Assembly: GCF_003086695.1 (NCBI RefSeq)
Contig: NZ_CP025999.1
Span: 3,548,344 to 3,612,343 of the forward strand
Origin: Stenotrophomonas sp. SAU14A_NAIMI4_8
GTDB taxonomy: Bacteria; Pseudomonadota; Gammaproteobacteria; Xanthomonadales; Xanthomonadaceae
DNA length: 64,000 nt
Direction: 5' to 3'
Within the stretch, counting starts at the first letter, position 1. The number at the start of each line of letters is the position of its first letter. The notes under the pieces are model-generated. The model was not told the DNA's origin. It did not search any database and worked only from the letters and a program-made list of their open reading frames with translations. Position numbers and translations under genes: made by a program. Positions 54,503 through 63,692 of this stretch are shown in pieces.

Positions 54503-54993
54503 CAGCCCACCCTCCCCCGCCCCTGCAGGCACGCAACCAGGCCCTCGAACAGGCCGTGTCCAACGCCGGGCAGCGGCGCGGTCAGCCCTCCGGGTGCAGC
54601 CAGCGCGGCATGGAAGGCTTCCACAGGCACGCCCGGCTGCAGCGGCACCGTGCAGGCCCAGCGCCCGTTGTCCACCTGCAGCAAGCCGGTATCGGCCTGC
54701 ACGGCCAGTTCGCTGGCGGCAACCACCCAGACGCAGCGTTGTACGGTGCCGCGCGCGGCCAACACCGCGCAGCGGAACTGCATGACCCGGTAGTTGCTGT
54801 AGTCGCCCTCGCACAGGGTATCGGCGCACAGCGCAGAGAACTCGCGGGCCAGCGCGGCTTCCAGGTCGAAGGCGCGGTCCCAGTTGGCTTCGGGATGGGG
54901 GTAGTCGATCAGATCCACATGCAGCCCGCGCGCCAGGCCGGGCAGCGAGGCAGAGAACAGGAGGGCGCCGCAGCACCCGATCATCCATCGCAT
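54502..54993 (-). CDS. hypothetical secreted protein, copy A of a tandem pair
   Basis: A 163-residue protein with signal MRWMIGCCGALLFSASLPGLARG. The mature part has VDLIDYPHPEANWDRAFDLEAALAREFSALCADTLCEGDYSNYRVMQFRCAV, then AARGTVQRCVWVVAASE and a C-terminal LFEGLVACLQG. The cysteine pattern matches the downstream paralogue exactly, implying conserved disulfides. The ATG at 54993 has a GGAG ribosome binding site. I recognise no family. Confidence 0.75.
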   Translation of the reverse strand: MRWMIGCCGALLFSASLPGLARGLHVDLIDYPHPEANWDRAFDLEAALAREFSALCADTLCEGDYSNYRVMQFRCAVLAARGTVQRCVWVVAASELAVQADTGLLQVDNGRWACTVPLQPGVPVEAFHAALAAPGGLTAPLPGVGHGLFEGLVACLQGRGRVG

Positions 54994-55176
54994 GTCAGCA
55001 CTCCAGGTGAACGAGGCTCCAGCCTGCGCCCGCCCGTTACGACCGCCCATCGGGGAAGCCCGCGCCGGCCGGTGGGCGATGCACGCCGCGGCAGGTGGGA
55101 ACCGCCCCCCTGCACAGCGCCCGGCAAAGGCATAAAATGGGGGACTAACCGTCTACACCCCCACCTGGAGCACACC

Positions 55177-55713
55177 ATGGGTCTGGAACTCGTCTCGCCC
55201 GGCAAGAACCCGCCGGAAGAAATCAACGTCATCATCGAGATCCCGAAGGACTCGGAGCCGGTGAAGTACGAAGTGGACAAGGAAACCGGCGCGATCTTCG
55301 TCGACCGCATCCTGTCCACCCCGATGCGCTACCCGTGCAACTACGGCTACGTGCCCAGCACCCTGTGCGGCGATGGCGACCCGGCCGACGTGCTGGTGGT
55401 GCTGCCGCTGCCGCTGGTGCCGGGTTCGGTGGTGCGCTGCCGTCCGGTGGGCGTGCTGAAGATGAGCGATGAAGCGGGCAGCGACGAAAAGATCCTGGCC
55501 GTGCCGGTGTCGAAGATCTTCAGTGGCTATGCCCATGTGGAAGACATCGCCCAGGTGTCCAGCCACTGGCTGGAGCGCATCGGCCACTTCTTCGAGCACT
55601 ACAAGGATCTGGAAAAGGGCAAGTGGGTGAAGCTGGACGGTTGGGGTGGCGCGGCCGAGGCCAAGCAGATCCTGATCGAAGCGCACCAGCGCCATCTGGA
55701 CAACAAGGCCTGA
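55177..55713 (+). CDS. ppa: inorganic pyrophosphatase (soluble, family I)
   Basis: A 178-residue soluble family I pyrophosphatase that hydrolyses PPi to two phosphates and drives biosynthetic reactions. The family signature with metal-binding Asp residues is DGDPADVLVVLP at about residues 65-76. KYEVDKETGAIFVDR, MRYPCNYGYVPSTLCGD and HYKDLEKGKWVKLDGW are typical. The ATG at 55177 has a GGAG ribosome binding site. It is the third PPi-consuming enzyme in the window beside the PPi-PFK and the H+-PPase. Confidence 0.98.
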   Translation: MGLELVSPGKNPPEEINVIIEIPKDSEPVKYEVDKETGAIFVDRILSTPMRYPCNYGYVPSTLCGDGDPADVLVVLPLPLVPGSVVRCRPVGVLKMSDEAGSDEKILAVPVSKIFSGYAHVEDIAQVSSHWLERIGHFFEHYKDLEKGKWVKLDGWGGAAEAKQILIEAHQRHLDNKA

Positions 55714-55720
55714 TCCTGAA

Positions 55721-55757
55721 CAGGATCGCTCCGGCGCAGCCCGCAGGAGCGATCCTG
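55721..55757 (+). terminator. hairpin after ppa
   Basis: A perfect 12-bp stem CAGGATCGCTCC / GGAGCGATCCTG with a 13-nt loop, 8 bp after the ppa stop. The following sequence has only a weak T-tract (GTTTC), so termination may be partial. Confidence 0.65.
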
Positions 55758-55864
55758 GTCACGTTTCATGACGGCGGTCCATCACTGTTGGCGCCGTATT
55801 AGGTAAATTGCGTCACTTCACACGTCTTCGACGCCCATCGTCGAGACAGCCAGGGGAATGTGTC

Positions 55865-56986
55865 GTGCGTATTCTGCTTGTAGGGGATGCAGCCAGCCTG
55901 CCGGCTGAGCTGTCCGAATTCATTGCCGATCTTGGGGAAGACTGGCAACCGTTGACCGCCACCGATGGCCACAGCGCGATGAGCGTGGTGGCCGCGCAGG
56001 GCGTGGACGCGGTGATCGTCTGCCCGCAGCTGCCCGATCTCAATGCCACCACGTTGCTGGGGCAGATCCGTACGCTGCGCCCGGAAACCATCCGTATCGC
56101 GCTGGTCGATGCCCAGCAGGGCAACCGGCCGCCGCCGGCGCGCCTGATCGGCGTCGCCCACCGCTTCCTGCCGCTGCCACTGGCGCCGGAAGTGCTGCTG
56201 GAAGCGCTGACCAGCCTGGAAGAGTTGCGCGAAGTGCTGGACAGCCCGCGCCTGCGCGATGCCATCGGCCGCATCGAGAAGCTGCCTTCGCCGCCGCACT
56301 TGTACCTGAGCCTGACCCAGGCGCTGGAACACGACGACGAGACCGACAGCGCCGATGTCGCCAAGCTGGTGGCCGCCGACCCGGCCATTGCCGCCAAGGT
56401 ACTGCAGCTGTCCAACTCGGCGTTCTTCAGCCAGGGCCGCACCATTGCCGACCTGCGCACCGCGGTCACACGGCTGGGCCTGGCCACGCTGCGCGACCTG
56501 GTGCTGGCCAGCGAGGTGTTTTCCGCGCCCACGCTGTCTGCGGCCGAGCGCAATTCACTGCAGCAGCGCGCGCTGATGGCCTCGCGCCTGGCCGCGCGCC
56601 TGCTGCCCGAATCCAGCGCCGAGCTGGGTGCCACCGCCGCACTGCTGGCCGATATCGGCCTGCTGCTGCCGGGGGTGCGCAACGAGCGTACCGACCCGTC
56701 GCTGGGCGGCGATCCCCTGCCCGGCCATGCCGAGGCCGGCGCCTACCTGCTGGGCCTGTGGGGCCTGCCGATGCCGATCATCGAGGCCGTGGCCTTCCAC
56801 CTGCAGCCGCAGCGTTCGACCACCCGCAGCTTCTGGGTGACCGGTGCGGTACACGTGGCGCTGGCGCTGGTGAACGGCGACCCGGTGGACGAGGACTACC
56901 TGCAGCGTGCAGGCGTGCTGAACAAGCTGCCGCAGTGGCGCGAACACGCCAACAGCCTGATGGGTCTGGTGCCCAGCGAGGCCTGA
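55865..56986 (+). CDS. HDOD domain protein with a degenerate receiver domain
   Basis: A 373-residue signalling protein. Residues 1-120 have the beta-alpha repeats of a response-regulator receiver (VRILLVGDAASLPAELSEFIADLG), but the strand that should end in the phosphate-accepting Asp reads DAVIVCPQLPDLN, with Cys53 in that place. It therefore probably is not phosphorylated in the usual way. Residues 150-350 are an HDOD domain (VAADPAIAAKVLQLSNSAFFSQGRTIADLRTAVTRLGLATLRDLVLA). The start GTG at 55865 follows a GGGGA binding site; upstream in-frame codons do not match the fold. It is followed by a strong terminator. Confidence 0.85.
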   Translation: MRILLVGDAASLPAELSEFIADLGEDWQPLTATDGHSAMSVVAAQGVDAVIVCPQLPDLNATTLLGQIRTLRPETIRIALVDAQQGNRPPPARLIGVAHRFLPLPLAPEVLLEALTSLEELREVLDSPRLRDAIGRIEKLPSPPHLYLSLTQALEHDDETDSADVAKLVAADPAIAAKVLQLSNSAFFSQGRTIADLRTAVTRLGLATLRDLVLASEVFSAPTLSAAERNSLQQRALMASRLAARLLPESSAELGATAALLADIGLLLPGVRNERTDPSLGGDPLPGHAEAGAYLLGLWGLPMPIIEAVAFHLQPQRSTTRSFWVTGAVHVALALVNGDPVDEDYLQRAGVLNKLPQWREHANSLMGLVPSEA

Positions 56987-57010
56987 GCGCCGCACGACAA
57001 GGCAAACCGA

Positions 57011-57038
57011 GGGCAGGCCGCAGGGCCTGCCCTTTTTT
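57011..57038 (+). terminator. Rho-independent terminator of the HDOD gene
   Basis: GGGCAGGCC (57011-57019) / GGCCTGCCC (57024-57032) stem with a short loop, followed by TTTTTT. It lies 24 bp after the stop codon. Confidence 0.92.
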
Positions 57039-57068
57039 CATGCCGGTTTGCAGACCCGAGCCGCGCGC

Positions 57069-57101
57069 AAAGAAAGAGGGCGGACCTTGCGGTCCGCCCT
57101 C
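57069..57101 (-). terminator. Rho-independent terminator of the second receptor gene
   Basis: An 11-bp stem, 57076-57086 with 57091-57101 (GAGGGCGGACC), and a four-base loop. It is followed on the minus strand by TTTCTTT and lies 30 bp beyond the receptor stop codon. Confidence 0.88.
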
Positions 57102-57131
57102 CTTGTACTGCGTGTTCCAGGCTTCGATGGA

Positions 57132-60065
57132 TCAGAAGCGCTGGTTGTACTGCACGAACAGGTAACGATCGTAGTCCAGCATCGGATCGAGCTGCACGGC
57201 GCTGGCGTTGGTCACCGCGTAGGTGATCGGCGGGGTCTTGCCGAACACGTTGCGGGCACCGACGGTCACGCTGCCGTTCCACGGAGCCTGCCAGGTGGCC
57301 GAGATGTCGTGATAGACGATCGCGCCCTTCTTGTTGGCACCCAGGCCACCGGCCCAACCACCGTTGTCGGTCTGGTAGTTCGGCTGGTTGCACTCGATAC
57401 CGGCTTCCTGGTCGTAGCAGAAGTCACGGAAACCACCGTAGTAGCGCATGCTCCAGTTGGCCGACAGGTCACCCTTGGTCCACGTGGTGGTCAGGGTGCC
57501 GCGGACGCGCGGGTAGTTCCAGTAGCCTGCGTAGTCATCCCACTCGGCACCCTTGGTGGCCTGCTGGCGGAAGCTGACCAGGTAGTTGGTGTCCAGGTTG
57601 AACGACAGGGTGCCGAAGGCGTATTCCGGCAGGCGGTAACGCACGCCGAAGTTGTAGCCTTCGGTTTCCAGCGAGCCCAGGTTGGCGTTGCCGCGGCTCA
57701 GGCTGGTGACCTGACCGGTGGTGGCGTCACGGCTGAACTGGTTGCAGAACGCTTCGTTGTTGTTCTGGTAGCACTGGTTCAGCACGTAGTTGGCCGACAC
57801 AGCGGTGATCACGTTGTCGACGGTGATCTTGTACCAGTCCAGCGAAACGTTCAGGCCATCAACGAAGCTCGGGCTGTAGACCAGGCCCGCGGTGCGGGTC
57901 TTGCTGGTTTCCGGCTGCAGCGTTTCGTTGCCCACGCCCGAGTTGAACGGAGCGTTGCCCTGCACGTCACGTGCAGTGACCGGACGGCCAGCGGCGTCGG
58001 TCTGGCGGAAGTCCGAAGCCAGGCCCTGGCCGGCGCAACGTGCGGCAACGCCGGCGTTGGCGGTCTGGCCGAACACGGCATCACACGGGTCGGTGAAGGT
58101 GTCGAAGGTCTGCGAACCGCCACCGAAGGTGTCGTCCAGGGTCGGGGCACGGAAGCCTTCACCGTAGGTGGCACGCACCAGCAGGTCTTCGATCGGCTTC
58201 CAGGTGACGCTGAACTTGCTGTTGACGGTGTTGCCGAACTTGTCGTAATCCGAATAACGGCTGGCGATATCCAGCGACAGTTCCTTGGCACCCGGCATGT
58301 CACGCAGCAGCGGGACCATCAGCTCCAGGTAGACTTCGTTGGTCTTGTACTTGCCGCTGGTGGCCTGTGCGGCCAGGTCGGTGGTGTAACCGGCCGACGA
58401 CAGCGCGTCCGGGTTGTCGAAGCCGGACACTTCGCGGTGCTCGTAACCAGCAGCGAAGGCGAACTCGCCTGCGTCACCCGGCATGTCGAACAGCGAACCG
58501 GTGATGTTGGCGAAGTACTGCTTGCTCTTGCTCTGGCCGGTCGAGTTCAGGATCGTGTTGATGTACGCCAGCGCGTCCGGGGTAGCGCCCGAAGCGCCGC
58601 CCAGCACGTTGAACGGGGTGCACTGGCCGGTGCCGGTGCCCAGCGCGATCGGGTTCTCAGCGGTGCCGCACTGGGCGACGCCGGCGGCGTTGATGAACGA
58701 CGGGCCCAGGGCCTTCTGCAGGGCCAGCAGGTTGATGTTGCCCGAGCTGATCTGGGTCACATCGTACTGGTTGTAGTTGATGCCCACATCCCAGTCGAAC
58801 GGACGGTTGTTGAAGTCGAAGTTGCCTTCCAACGCCGCGTCGAAGTGCAGCGACTTGACGTTGTTTTCAGTGATGCGCGGCAGTTCGAAGATACGACGGC
58901 CCCAGCCGGAGATGTCCTGGCCGGTCGGGTTGTACAGGCTGTCCTTGCTGATCACGACCGGGAAGGTCGGCTGCGAGGTGCCGGTGAGCGGGTAGCCGGC
59001 GATCTGGCGCTTGGAATCGCGCTCGGAGTACATCGCGGTCGACTTCAGACGCAGGTTGTCGTTGATGTCGTAGCTGGCCGAGGTGAACATCGACTTCTGC
59101 TCGCCACCCTGGTTCAGCATCATCTGCTGGGAGGCGTTGTAGTAGTCGTCTTCACCGATCAGGTGGTAGTTGTTCCAGTCGCTGGAATCAGCGCCGACGC
59201 CAACCGGGGTGTCCCACGAACCGGTGTGGTTGACCACCCAGGTGTTGGGCTGCCAGACACCCTTGGAGTTGTACGAGCCTGCACCTTCGGTGCCAGCGGC
59301 ACGCGGATCGGTGAAGCGGCCCCACGGGCCGGCCGGGCTCAGGCCGTCTTCCTTGTGGTTCTGGCCGTAGCTGTAGCGGGTCAGGCCACGGTCCTTGGCC
59401 CACACCGGATCTTCCTTGGTGTAGTTGGCGCCGAACACGATCGAGGAACGCTCGCCGGTCGAGCCCAGGGTCAGGCTGTACTGGGTCTTGGCACCGTCGC
59501 CACGGCTGTTCTGGCCGTAGTAGACGCTGGCTTCTGCGCCGTCGAAGTTCTTGCGCAGGATGATGTTGACCACGCCGGAGATGGCGTCGGAACCATAGAT
59601 GGCCGAGGCGCCGTCCTTCAGCACTTCCACGCGATCGATCAGCGAGGTCGGGATGGTGGACATGTCGGTGAAGCCAGCCAGGCTGGTGCTCCAGCGCTTG
59701 CCGTTGACCAGCACCAGCGTGCGCTGCTCACCCAGGTTGTAGAGGCTGACGTACTGGCCGCCCTGCTCCGGGTTGGAGGCCAGCACGGCCGCCTTGCTGA
59801 AGGTCTGGGTGCCGGCAACCGACAGGTTCTGCAGCAGGTCGCCAACGCTGACCAGACCCGAACGCTGGATTTCCTCGTGGCTCAGGGTCAGAACCGGCTG
59901 CGAGGTCTCCACGTCCACCGAGCGGATGCGCGAGCCGGTGACTTCCAGACGATCGAGGGTGGTGGCAGCAGTTGCTTCCTGGGCGGAAGCGAAGGCCGGG
60001 GTCAGCGCAATCGCGATGCCGGCCGGCAGCAGGCCCAGCCGCAGGGCGGGGTTGCGAACGTTCAT
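57132..60065 (-). CDS. TonB-dependent receptor (no STN domain)
   Basis: A 977-residue outer-membrane receptor. The signal peptide covers about 28 residues (GLLPAGIAIALTPAFASAQ). The TonB box lies in TTLDRLEVTGSRIRS at about 38-52. The plug includes VSVGDLLQNLSVAGTQTF, RTLVLVNGKRWSTSLAG and IDRVEVLKDGASAIYGSDAISGVVNIILRK. The long barrel ends in ...LFVQYNQRF. No N-terminal STN domain is present, so it should not signal through FecR. The ligand is unknown; such xanthomonad receptors often import plant or peptide-derived compounds. ATG at 60065 follows GGAGAG. An AraC regulator gene lies 49 bp upstream on the same strand. Confidence 0.93.
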   Translation of the reverse strand: MNVRNPALRLGLLPAGIAIALTPAFASAQEATAATTLDRLEVTGSRIRSVDVETSQPVLTLSHEEIQRSGLVSVGDLLQNLSVAGTQTFSKAAVLASNPEQGGQYVSLYNLGEQRTLVLVNGKRWSTSLAGFTDMSTIPTSLIDRVEVLKDGASAIYGSDAISGVVNIILRKNFDGAEASVYYGQNSRGDGAKTQYSLTLGSTGERSSIVFGANYTKEDPVWAKDRGLTRYSYGQNHKEDGLSPAGPWGRFTDPRAAGTEGAGSYNSKGVWQPNTWVVNHTGSWDTPVGVGADSSDWNNYHLIGEDDYYNASQQMMLNQGGEQKSMFTSASYDINDNLRLKSTAMYSERDSKRQIAGYPLTGTSQPTFPVVISKDSLYNPTGQDISGWGRRIFELPRITENNVKSLHFDAALEGNFDFNNRPFDWDVGINYNQYDVTQISSGNINLLALQKALGPSFINAAGVAQCGTAENPIALGTGTGQCTPFNVLGGASGATPDALAYINTILNSTGQSKSKQYFANITGSLFDMPGDAGEFAFAAGYEHREVSGFDNPDALSSAGYTTDLAAQATSGKYKTNEVYLELMVPLLRDMPGAKELSLDIASRYSDYDKFGNTVNSKFSVTWKPIEDLLVRATYGEGFRAPTLDDTFGGGSQTFDTFTDPCDAVFGQTANAGVAARCAGQGLASDFRQTDAAGRPVTARDVQGNAPFNSGVGNETLQPETSKTRTAGLVYSPSFVDGLNVSLDWYKITVDNVITAVSANYVLNQCYQNNNEAFCNQFSRDATTGQVTSLSRGNANLGSLETEGYNFGVRYRLPEYAFGTLSFNLDTNYLVSFRQQATKGAEWDDYAGYWNYPRVRGTLTTTWTKGDLSANWSMRYYGGFRDFCYDQEAGIECNQPNYQTDNGGWAGGLGANKKGAIVYHDISATWQAPWNGSVTVGARNVFGKTPPITYAVTNASAVQLDPMLDYDRYLFVQYNQRF

Positions 60066-60114
60066 CAATCTCTCCAAGGTACGTGTTAGTAGCGTGTTAA
60101 AACACCCCAGCACG

Positions 60115-61014
60115 TTACGATTGCGTTGCAGCGCTGTATTTGCGCGAACCAACGAGAGACTTTGCTGATTTTGGCGGGAGCTTCGCGCCCTCTTCACGGA
60201 ACCGCGAAGCAGACGTGCCATAGCGGGCGCGGAAGGCCCGCGCGAAGCTGCAGCAGTTGTCGAAACCGCTGGCAGCGGCGACTTCGCCCACCATCATGTC
60301 GGTATCGCGCAACAGGTCGGCGGCGCGTTCCAGGCGCAGGCGTGCCGAAAGCGACTGCGGGCTTTCTTCATACAGGCTCTGGAAGGTCTTGGAAAGGTAC
60401 CAGCTGGAGAAGTTGGTCAGCTCGGCCAGTTCGCCAATGCGCACCACGCGGTGGCTGTTGCCTTCCAGGTACAGGCGGGCACGCTGCATGCGGCCGAACA
60501 CCTGGCGCTTGCGGCTGCGCGAGCGACCCGGGCAACGCTGCACGTTGTCGGCCAGGCCACGCTGCAGGCCCGCCAGGTGCAGCAGCAGCGGACGCAGCGA
60601 CTGCGCCGGCTGGCCGCTGGCCAGGGCGTCGCGCCACAGGCGCAGGGCCACGCGGGCGTCGCCGCGGTTCATCTGGCCACGACCGGCATACAGGCCGCAG
60701 TCGGCCATCTCGGCCAGCGCCCGCAGCGCTTCAATGTTCAGGTTCAGGCCAACGCACAGCCCATTGCGGCCAGCCTGCACCAGCGGGCGCGATTCCTTTT
60801 CGAAGGCGATCCACTCGCCCTGGCGCAGGCGGAAGCGCCCTTCCTTTGCCTCCACCCATGAGGTGCCACGCACCTGCATCCATACGGTAAAGCTGCTGCC
60901 TGCGGTCTGCAGGCTGCCCAGCCGGGCAACGCCCAGGCAGGTCGGGGCCACGTCATCGACAGCCTTGTCCAGCGAGACGGTTTGGCCACGATCGGCCAGC
61001 GAGAGTTGACGCAT
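60115..61014 (-). CDS. AraC family transcriptional regulator
   Basis: A 299-residue AraC/XylS regulator. The N-terminal 180 residues are a cupin-like sensing part (FTVWMQVRGTSWVEAKEGRFRLRQGEWIAFEKESRP). The C-terminal 100 residues are two helix-turn-helix motifs: IGELAELTNFSSWYLSKTFQSLYEESPQSLSARLRLERAADLLRDTDMMVGEVAAASGFDNCCSFARAFRARYGTSASRFR. The ATG at 61014 gives the family length. It probably controls the receptor gene starting 49 bp after its stop codon. A basic stretch (CPGRSRSRKRQVFGRMQRARL) joins the two parts. Confidence 0.92.
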   Translation of the reverse strand: MRQLSLADRGQTVSLDKAVDDVAPTCLGVARLGSLQTAGSSFTVWMQVRGTSWVEAKEGRFRLRQGEWIAFEKESRPLVQAGRNGLCVGLNLNIEALRALAEMADCGLYAGRGQMNRGDARVALRLWRDALASGQPAQSLRPLLLHLAGLQRGLADNVQRCPGRSRSRKRQVFGRMQRARLYLEGNSHRVVRIGELAELTNFSSWYLSKTFQSLYEESPQSLSARLRLERAADLLRDTDMMVGEVAAASGFDNCCSFARAFRARYGTSASRFREEGAKLPPKSAKSLVGSRKYSAATQS

Positions 61015-61129
61015 GGGAGCACCACGGATTTGCCAAGTACAGGCCACCGTTTTGCCAAATCAGGTGCATGCCGGTCAGGAAGAACCGCCGAGATCGCCAC
61101 GAAATCGCTACGACTTCGCCACGAAAGAG

Positions 61130-63433
61130 TTACGAAGGCCCTTTGTCGTTGAAAATCAGCAGCTTGGAAAACGCCGGGAACAGCGTCGGCGCTGCTGCCG
61201 GAAGGTGCATCACGCCAATGTCGGCACCGTCGGACACCGCCAGGGCCAGGTACAGGTCGCCTCCGTCAGCACTGGCGCTCAGTCCGTTGCCTGCGCTCAG
61301 CCGCTGCGCGTCCAGGCAACGCTCCGGTTCGGTCGCCCCACCCTGCACGCGGGTGAGCGTGGTGGAACAGTCGGCGGTGCTGCCCAGGTAATCGATGCGG
61401 CCGTTGCCGGCCACCGCCCAGGTGCGATAACGCCAGCGGCTGGGCCAGCCATCGCTGACCTGCTGCACGCTGCCCGCGTCCAGATCTGGCTTGATCGACC
61501 ACAGCCCGCTGGCAGCCAGGCGGGTGTACAGCACCCGGCCACTGCTGCGGTCCAGGCGTGCCTGCGATACGCCGTCCAGGCTGGCCAGGCGGCGCCACGG
61601 CTGGCTTGTGCGGTCGAACAGACTCAGCCGCACCCGCTGCTGGTCATCACGTTCCAGTACCAGCACCTGTTCCGGCGTGGCCCCGTACAGCGCCTGCAGC
61701 GGTTGCTGCACCGGCACCGGCAGCACCTGCAGGCGCTCGTCGCGCGGGGCGATTTCGTAGACCACGGCCTGTCCATGCGCGTCGCGTCCGACCACCAGCA
61801 ACTGGCGGCTGTCGGTGGACCAGTCGGGGGCCTGCCGCGCTTCCGGCCGCAGCCCTTCGATCGGCCGCAGCGAATCGGGGCGCTGCATGTCGGCCCACCA
61901 CAGCGCAAAGCTGCCCGAGCGGTCTGAACTGAACACCAGTTGCCGCCCGTCCGGGGCCACCATCGGCTGGCCATCGCGCCCGCTGGAGGCGAACAGGCGC
62001 TGTGCGCTGCCGCCCTGCACGGGCATGCGGAACATGCCGAACTGCGCCCGGCGATGGACGAAGGCCAGCATGTCGCCACGCCGCGAAACGGCCGGCCACT
62101 GTGCATCGTCCAGGCCGGCATCGCGCAGCGTGCGCCGTTCCACGTCCAGGTAGTACAGGCGCGCCTCGCTGTCCACGCGGCGACCGAACACAATGTGTCG
62201 GCCGTCGCCCAGCCAGGCCCAGCCACGCAGCTCGGCGGCCTCGTTGGTCAGCTGTTCCGGGGTGCCGCCGTTGGCCGGCATGCGCCACAGATCGCCCAGC
62301 TGCGGGTTGCGCACGAACACCAGCCAGCGCCCGTCGGGCGAATAGCGCGGTGCGTAATCGAAATCATCTTCACCGGCACCGTACTGCAGCGCGCGCCACT
62401 GCCCACTGGGCAGGTCCAGCACGCGGATGCCGCGATGCGCATAGCGGCCCACCATGCTGCCGAACACCAGGCCCCGGCCATCGGGGGTCCAGTCGAAGCT
62501 GAGCAGCTCGGTGCCGTCGCAGCGCGTGGCCTGGCGCAACGCGCCGCCGGTGGCGCTGGCAATCAGCACCTGGCAACTGCCATCGGCGGCGAAGCGGGCG
62601 AACGCGATCTCGCGCCCGTCCGGCGACCAGCTGGGAAAACGGTCGCTGGCACCGGCCGGCGGTTGCACCAGCTGACGCGCCGGTGCGTTGCCCGAGGTCT
62701 GCACGCGGATGGCGCCCCCGTTCTGGCTGTCATCGTTGGCGCCTTCGTAGGCCACCTGCGAGCCATCAGGCGACAGGGTCGGATAGGTCTCGAAACCAGC
62801 GGTGGCGGTGATCAGCCGATACGGACGTTCGGGGCTGCCGATGACCCGCGTGCCGTCTTCCACCACGGCATCCAGCGGCGAGGACGGCGCAGGACGTTGC
62901 GCCAGCAGCACGCTCAGCACCAACAAGGCCAGCAGCATGGCCACGCCCACTGCCAGCAGCAGTCGGCGGCGCCACAGGCGCCAACGGCGGCGGCGCGCAT
63001 CCTGTGGGTCTTCCACGGGCGCGTCGACGGCGGTCTCCAGCGGCGCACTGTCCTGCGCCTCCGGCTGCGGTTCGCTGTCGTGCAGCCACTGCACCGGCAC
63101 CAGCAATCGATAGCCGGTCTTGGCAATGGTTTCGATGTACGACTGGCCGCTGTCTTCGCCGATGGCAAAGGCCTTGCGCAACTGCGTGACCGCCTGGGTC
63201 AGCACATCGTTGGTAGGCAGCGTATCGGGCCACACTTCGGCGAACAGCTCATCGCGAGTGACCACGCGGCCGGGCTGGCGCAGCAGTACGCGCAGCACGC
63301 CCAGCGCCTTGGGCGTCAAACGGCGCGGACGACGCGCACCCGGCACGTCCACTTCGCGCGACGACACGGTCACTACGCATTCGCCCACGCGAACGCGGTC
63401 ACACTCCTGCGACTGGCTCTCGTTGCTGTTCAT
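61130..63433 (-). CDS. membrane-anchored winged-helix regulator with TolB-like beta-propeller
   Basis: A 767-residue one-component regulator. Residues 15-115 are an OmpR/CadC-type winged helix (PKALGVLRVLLRQPGRVVTRDELFAEVWPD... LTQAVTQLRKAF... YIETIAKTGYRLLVPV). A charged stretch (RRRRWRLWRRR) and one membrane helix at about 158-178 follow. The periplasmic part is rich in WD40/PD40-like repeats (YPTLSPDGSQVAYEG, FPSWSPDGREIAFARF, PRYSPDGRWLVFVRN). Related CadC-type proteins sense acidity or periplasmic ligands and control nearby genes. The target is not known; an AraC-receptor unit lies downstream on the same strand and 115 bp separates the genes. ATG at 63433 is the first in frame. Confidence 0.85.
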   Translation of the reverse strand: MNSNESQSQECDRVRVGECVVTVSSREVDVPGARRPRRLTPKALGVLRVLLRQPGRVVTRDELFAEVWPDTLPTNDVLTQAVTQLRKAFAIGEDSGQSYIETIAKTGYRLLVPVQWLHDSEPQPEAQDSAPLETAVDAPVEDPQDARRRRWRLWRRRLLLAVGVAMLLALLVLSVLLAQRPAPSSPLDAVVEDGTRVIGSPERPYRLITATAGFETYPTLSPDGSQVAYEGANDDSQNGGAIRVQTSGNAPARQLVQPPAGASDRFPSWSPDGREIAFARFAADGSCQVLIASATGGALRQATRCDGTELLSFDWTPDGRGLVFGSMVGRYAHRGIRVLDLPSGQWRALQYGAGEDDFDYAPRYSPDGRWLVFVRNPQLGDLWRMPANGGTPEQLTNEAAELRGWAWLGDGRHIVFGRRVDSEARLYYLDVERRTLRDAGLDDAQWPAVSRRGDMLAFVHRRAQFGMFRMPVQGGSAQRLFASSGRDGQPMVAPDGRQLVFSSDRSGSFALWWADMQRPDSLRPIEGLRPEARQAPDWSTDSRQLLVVGRDAHGQAVVYEIAPRDERLQVLPVPVQQPLQALYGATPEQVLVLERDDQQRVRLSLFDRTSQPWRRLASLDGVSQARLDRSSGRVLYTRLAASGLWSIKPDLDAGSVQQVSDGWPSRWRYRTWAVAGNGRIDYLGSTADCSTTLTRVQGGATEPERCLDAQRLSAGNGLSASADGGDLYLALAVSDGADIGVMHLPAAAPTLFPAFSKLLIFNDKGPS

Positions 63434-63649
63434 TGATTGCTAGACGCTTGAAACACGTTGCAGATACCACTGGGCAGCGTTGTGTTTCCGTCCCTGCAAC
63501 CTCCAAAAGCCAGATTCCGCACAAACCATCGGCGCATACCGCAAAAAAAACGAAGCGCGCGAATACTAGCCTATGCAGGTTACCTCGCCTATCGCGTGGT
63601 GGACATCAGGCTCTCTCTCGCCGACGCATTCAGATAATAAGCTGCACCA

Positions 63650-63677
63650 TTCGCGCCCTTCGGGGCGCGAAATTTTT
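63650..63677 (+). terminator. orphan Rho-independent terminator (plus strand)
   Basis: A perfect 9-bp stem TTCGCGCCC / GGGCGCGAA with a TTCG loop, followed by ATTTTT. No plus-strand gene precedes it. The region 63434-63692 has no coding sequence that I support. It is AT-richer than its surroundings and carries an A-run at about 63542-63549. A short untranslated RNA is possible, but I see no clear promoter. Confidence 0.7.
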
Positions 63678-63692
63678 ATCTGGCGTTCATTT

